From contig JADLAH010000110.1 of NCBI GenBank assembly GCA_020848315.1, forward strand, positions 1 to 6,809: a stretch of DNA of 6,809 bases, read 5' to 3'. The position numbers and the translations under genes were made by a program. Of the stretch, positions 6,661 through 6,809 are shown piece by piece. This DNA comes from Chitinophagales bacterium. Lineage in GTDB: Bacteria; Bacteroidota; Bacteroidia; Chitinophagales; JADIYW01. The number at the start of each line of letters is the position of its first letter. Position 1 is the stretch's first letter. Below the pieces are notes generated by a model. That model had not been told where the DNA came from and made no database searches. It was given only the letters and a program-made list of their open reading frames with translations.

Positions 6661-6809
6661 ATGAGCATAACTCTATGGCGTGCGTCCCTGTTGTTGCTGT
6701 TCTTTGCAGCTGTCAACACCACGATGGCGAAAGACAAGAAGAAGAAAGAGGACACAACAGCAGTGGCCGGAACTGTGAAGACAGATACGCTTGCTGCCAA
6801 AACAACTCC
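6661..6809 (+). CDS. N-terminal fragment of an exported protein, cut by the window end
   Basis: An open frame from ATG 6661 runs without a stop to the window edge, giving 49 full codons. The first about 23 residues (MSITLWRASLLLLFFAAVNT and on to the MA before the first lysines) form a clear signal peptide. A run of charged residues KDKKKKED follows, and then a Thr/Ala-rich low-complexity stretch. This layout is a typical linker at the start of a mature secreted Bacteroidota protein. Several large Bacteroidota secreted zinc metalloproteases (DUF5117/DUF5118 type) start with a signal peptide and a KKKK-rich stretch, but that is a weak resemblance and no domain is visible here. The function is unknown. 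Its relation to the metal module cannot be judged from this piece. Confidence 0.7.
   Translation, partial: MSITLWRASLLLLFFAAVNTTMAKDKKKKEDTTAVAGTVKTDTLAAKTT

Noticed and set aside
1..6809. CRISPR array, tRNA or rRNA gene, insertion sequence or prophage
   Set aside because: No regularly spaced repeats, cloverleaf or rRNA-like sequence, transposase motifs or terminal inverted repeats were seen. Apart from the cut last gene, the genes are intact and closely packed.

Overview
This 6.8 kb window looks like chromosomal DNA from a member of the Bacteroidota, probably near the Chitinophagales. The phylum call rests on three things. The Lon and TonB-dependent receptor have the architecture typical of the phylum, including a carboxypeptidase-regulatory-like domain in front of the receptor plug. 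A clear TAnnTTTG (-7) promoter box lies in front of the small Cys-rich gene, and Shine-Dalgarno sequences are weak or absent. The small HxC/CC/PP protein belongs to a type I know only from Bacteroidota. The order-level placement is a guess.

Left part (1-3379): a complete LonA protease gene (59-2491, +) converges on a PlsC-type acyltransferase gene (2555-3379, -). Between them is one nearly ideal bidirectional terminator, a 23-bp perfect stem with a 3-nt loop flanked by A and T tracts. These are housekeeping genes for protein quality control and lipid acylation.

Right part (3494-6577): three co-oriented genes form a probable metal-handling module of the cell envelope. They encode a 148-aa Cys-rich exported or membrane-anchored protein with HxC, CC and PP motifs, a 735-aa TonB-dependent outer-membrane receptor, and a 114-aa secreted HMA-fold protein with a CxxC site plus a C-terminal Cys pair. 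Each of the three carries an adjacent Cys-Cys pair. The receptor's pair, in the plug, holds its only cysteines. The simplest reading is that the receptor moves a soft metal ion or metal complex (copper is the first candidate, not proven) across the outer membrane and that the two small proteins bind it in the periplasm. The promoter before 3494 probably drives all three. A hairpin followed by a T-tract at 3960-3990 may reduce read-through into the receptor gene.

Right edge (6661-6809): the start of another exported protein, cut by the window end and not identifiable. I found no rRNA or tRNA gene, CRISPR array, insertion sequence or prophage gene. The most interesting part is the three-gene Cys-pair module, which resembles a recurrent but, as far as I know, poorly characterised Bacteroidota gene set.
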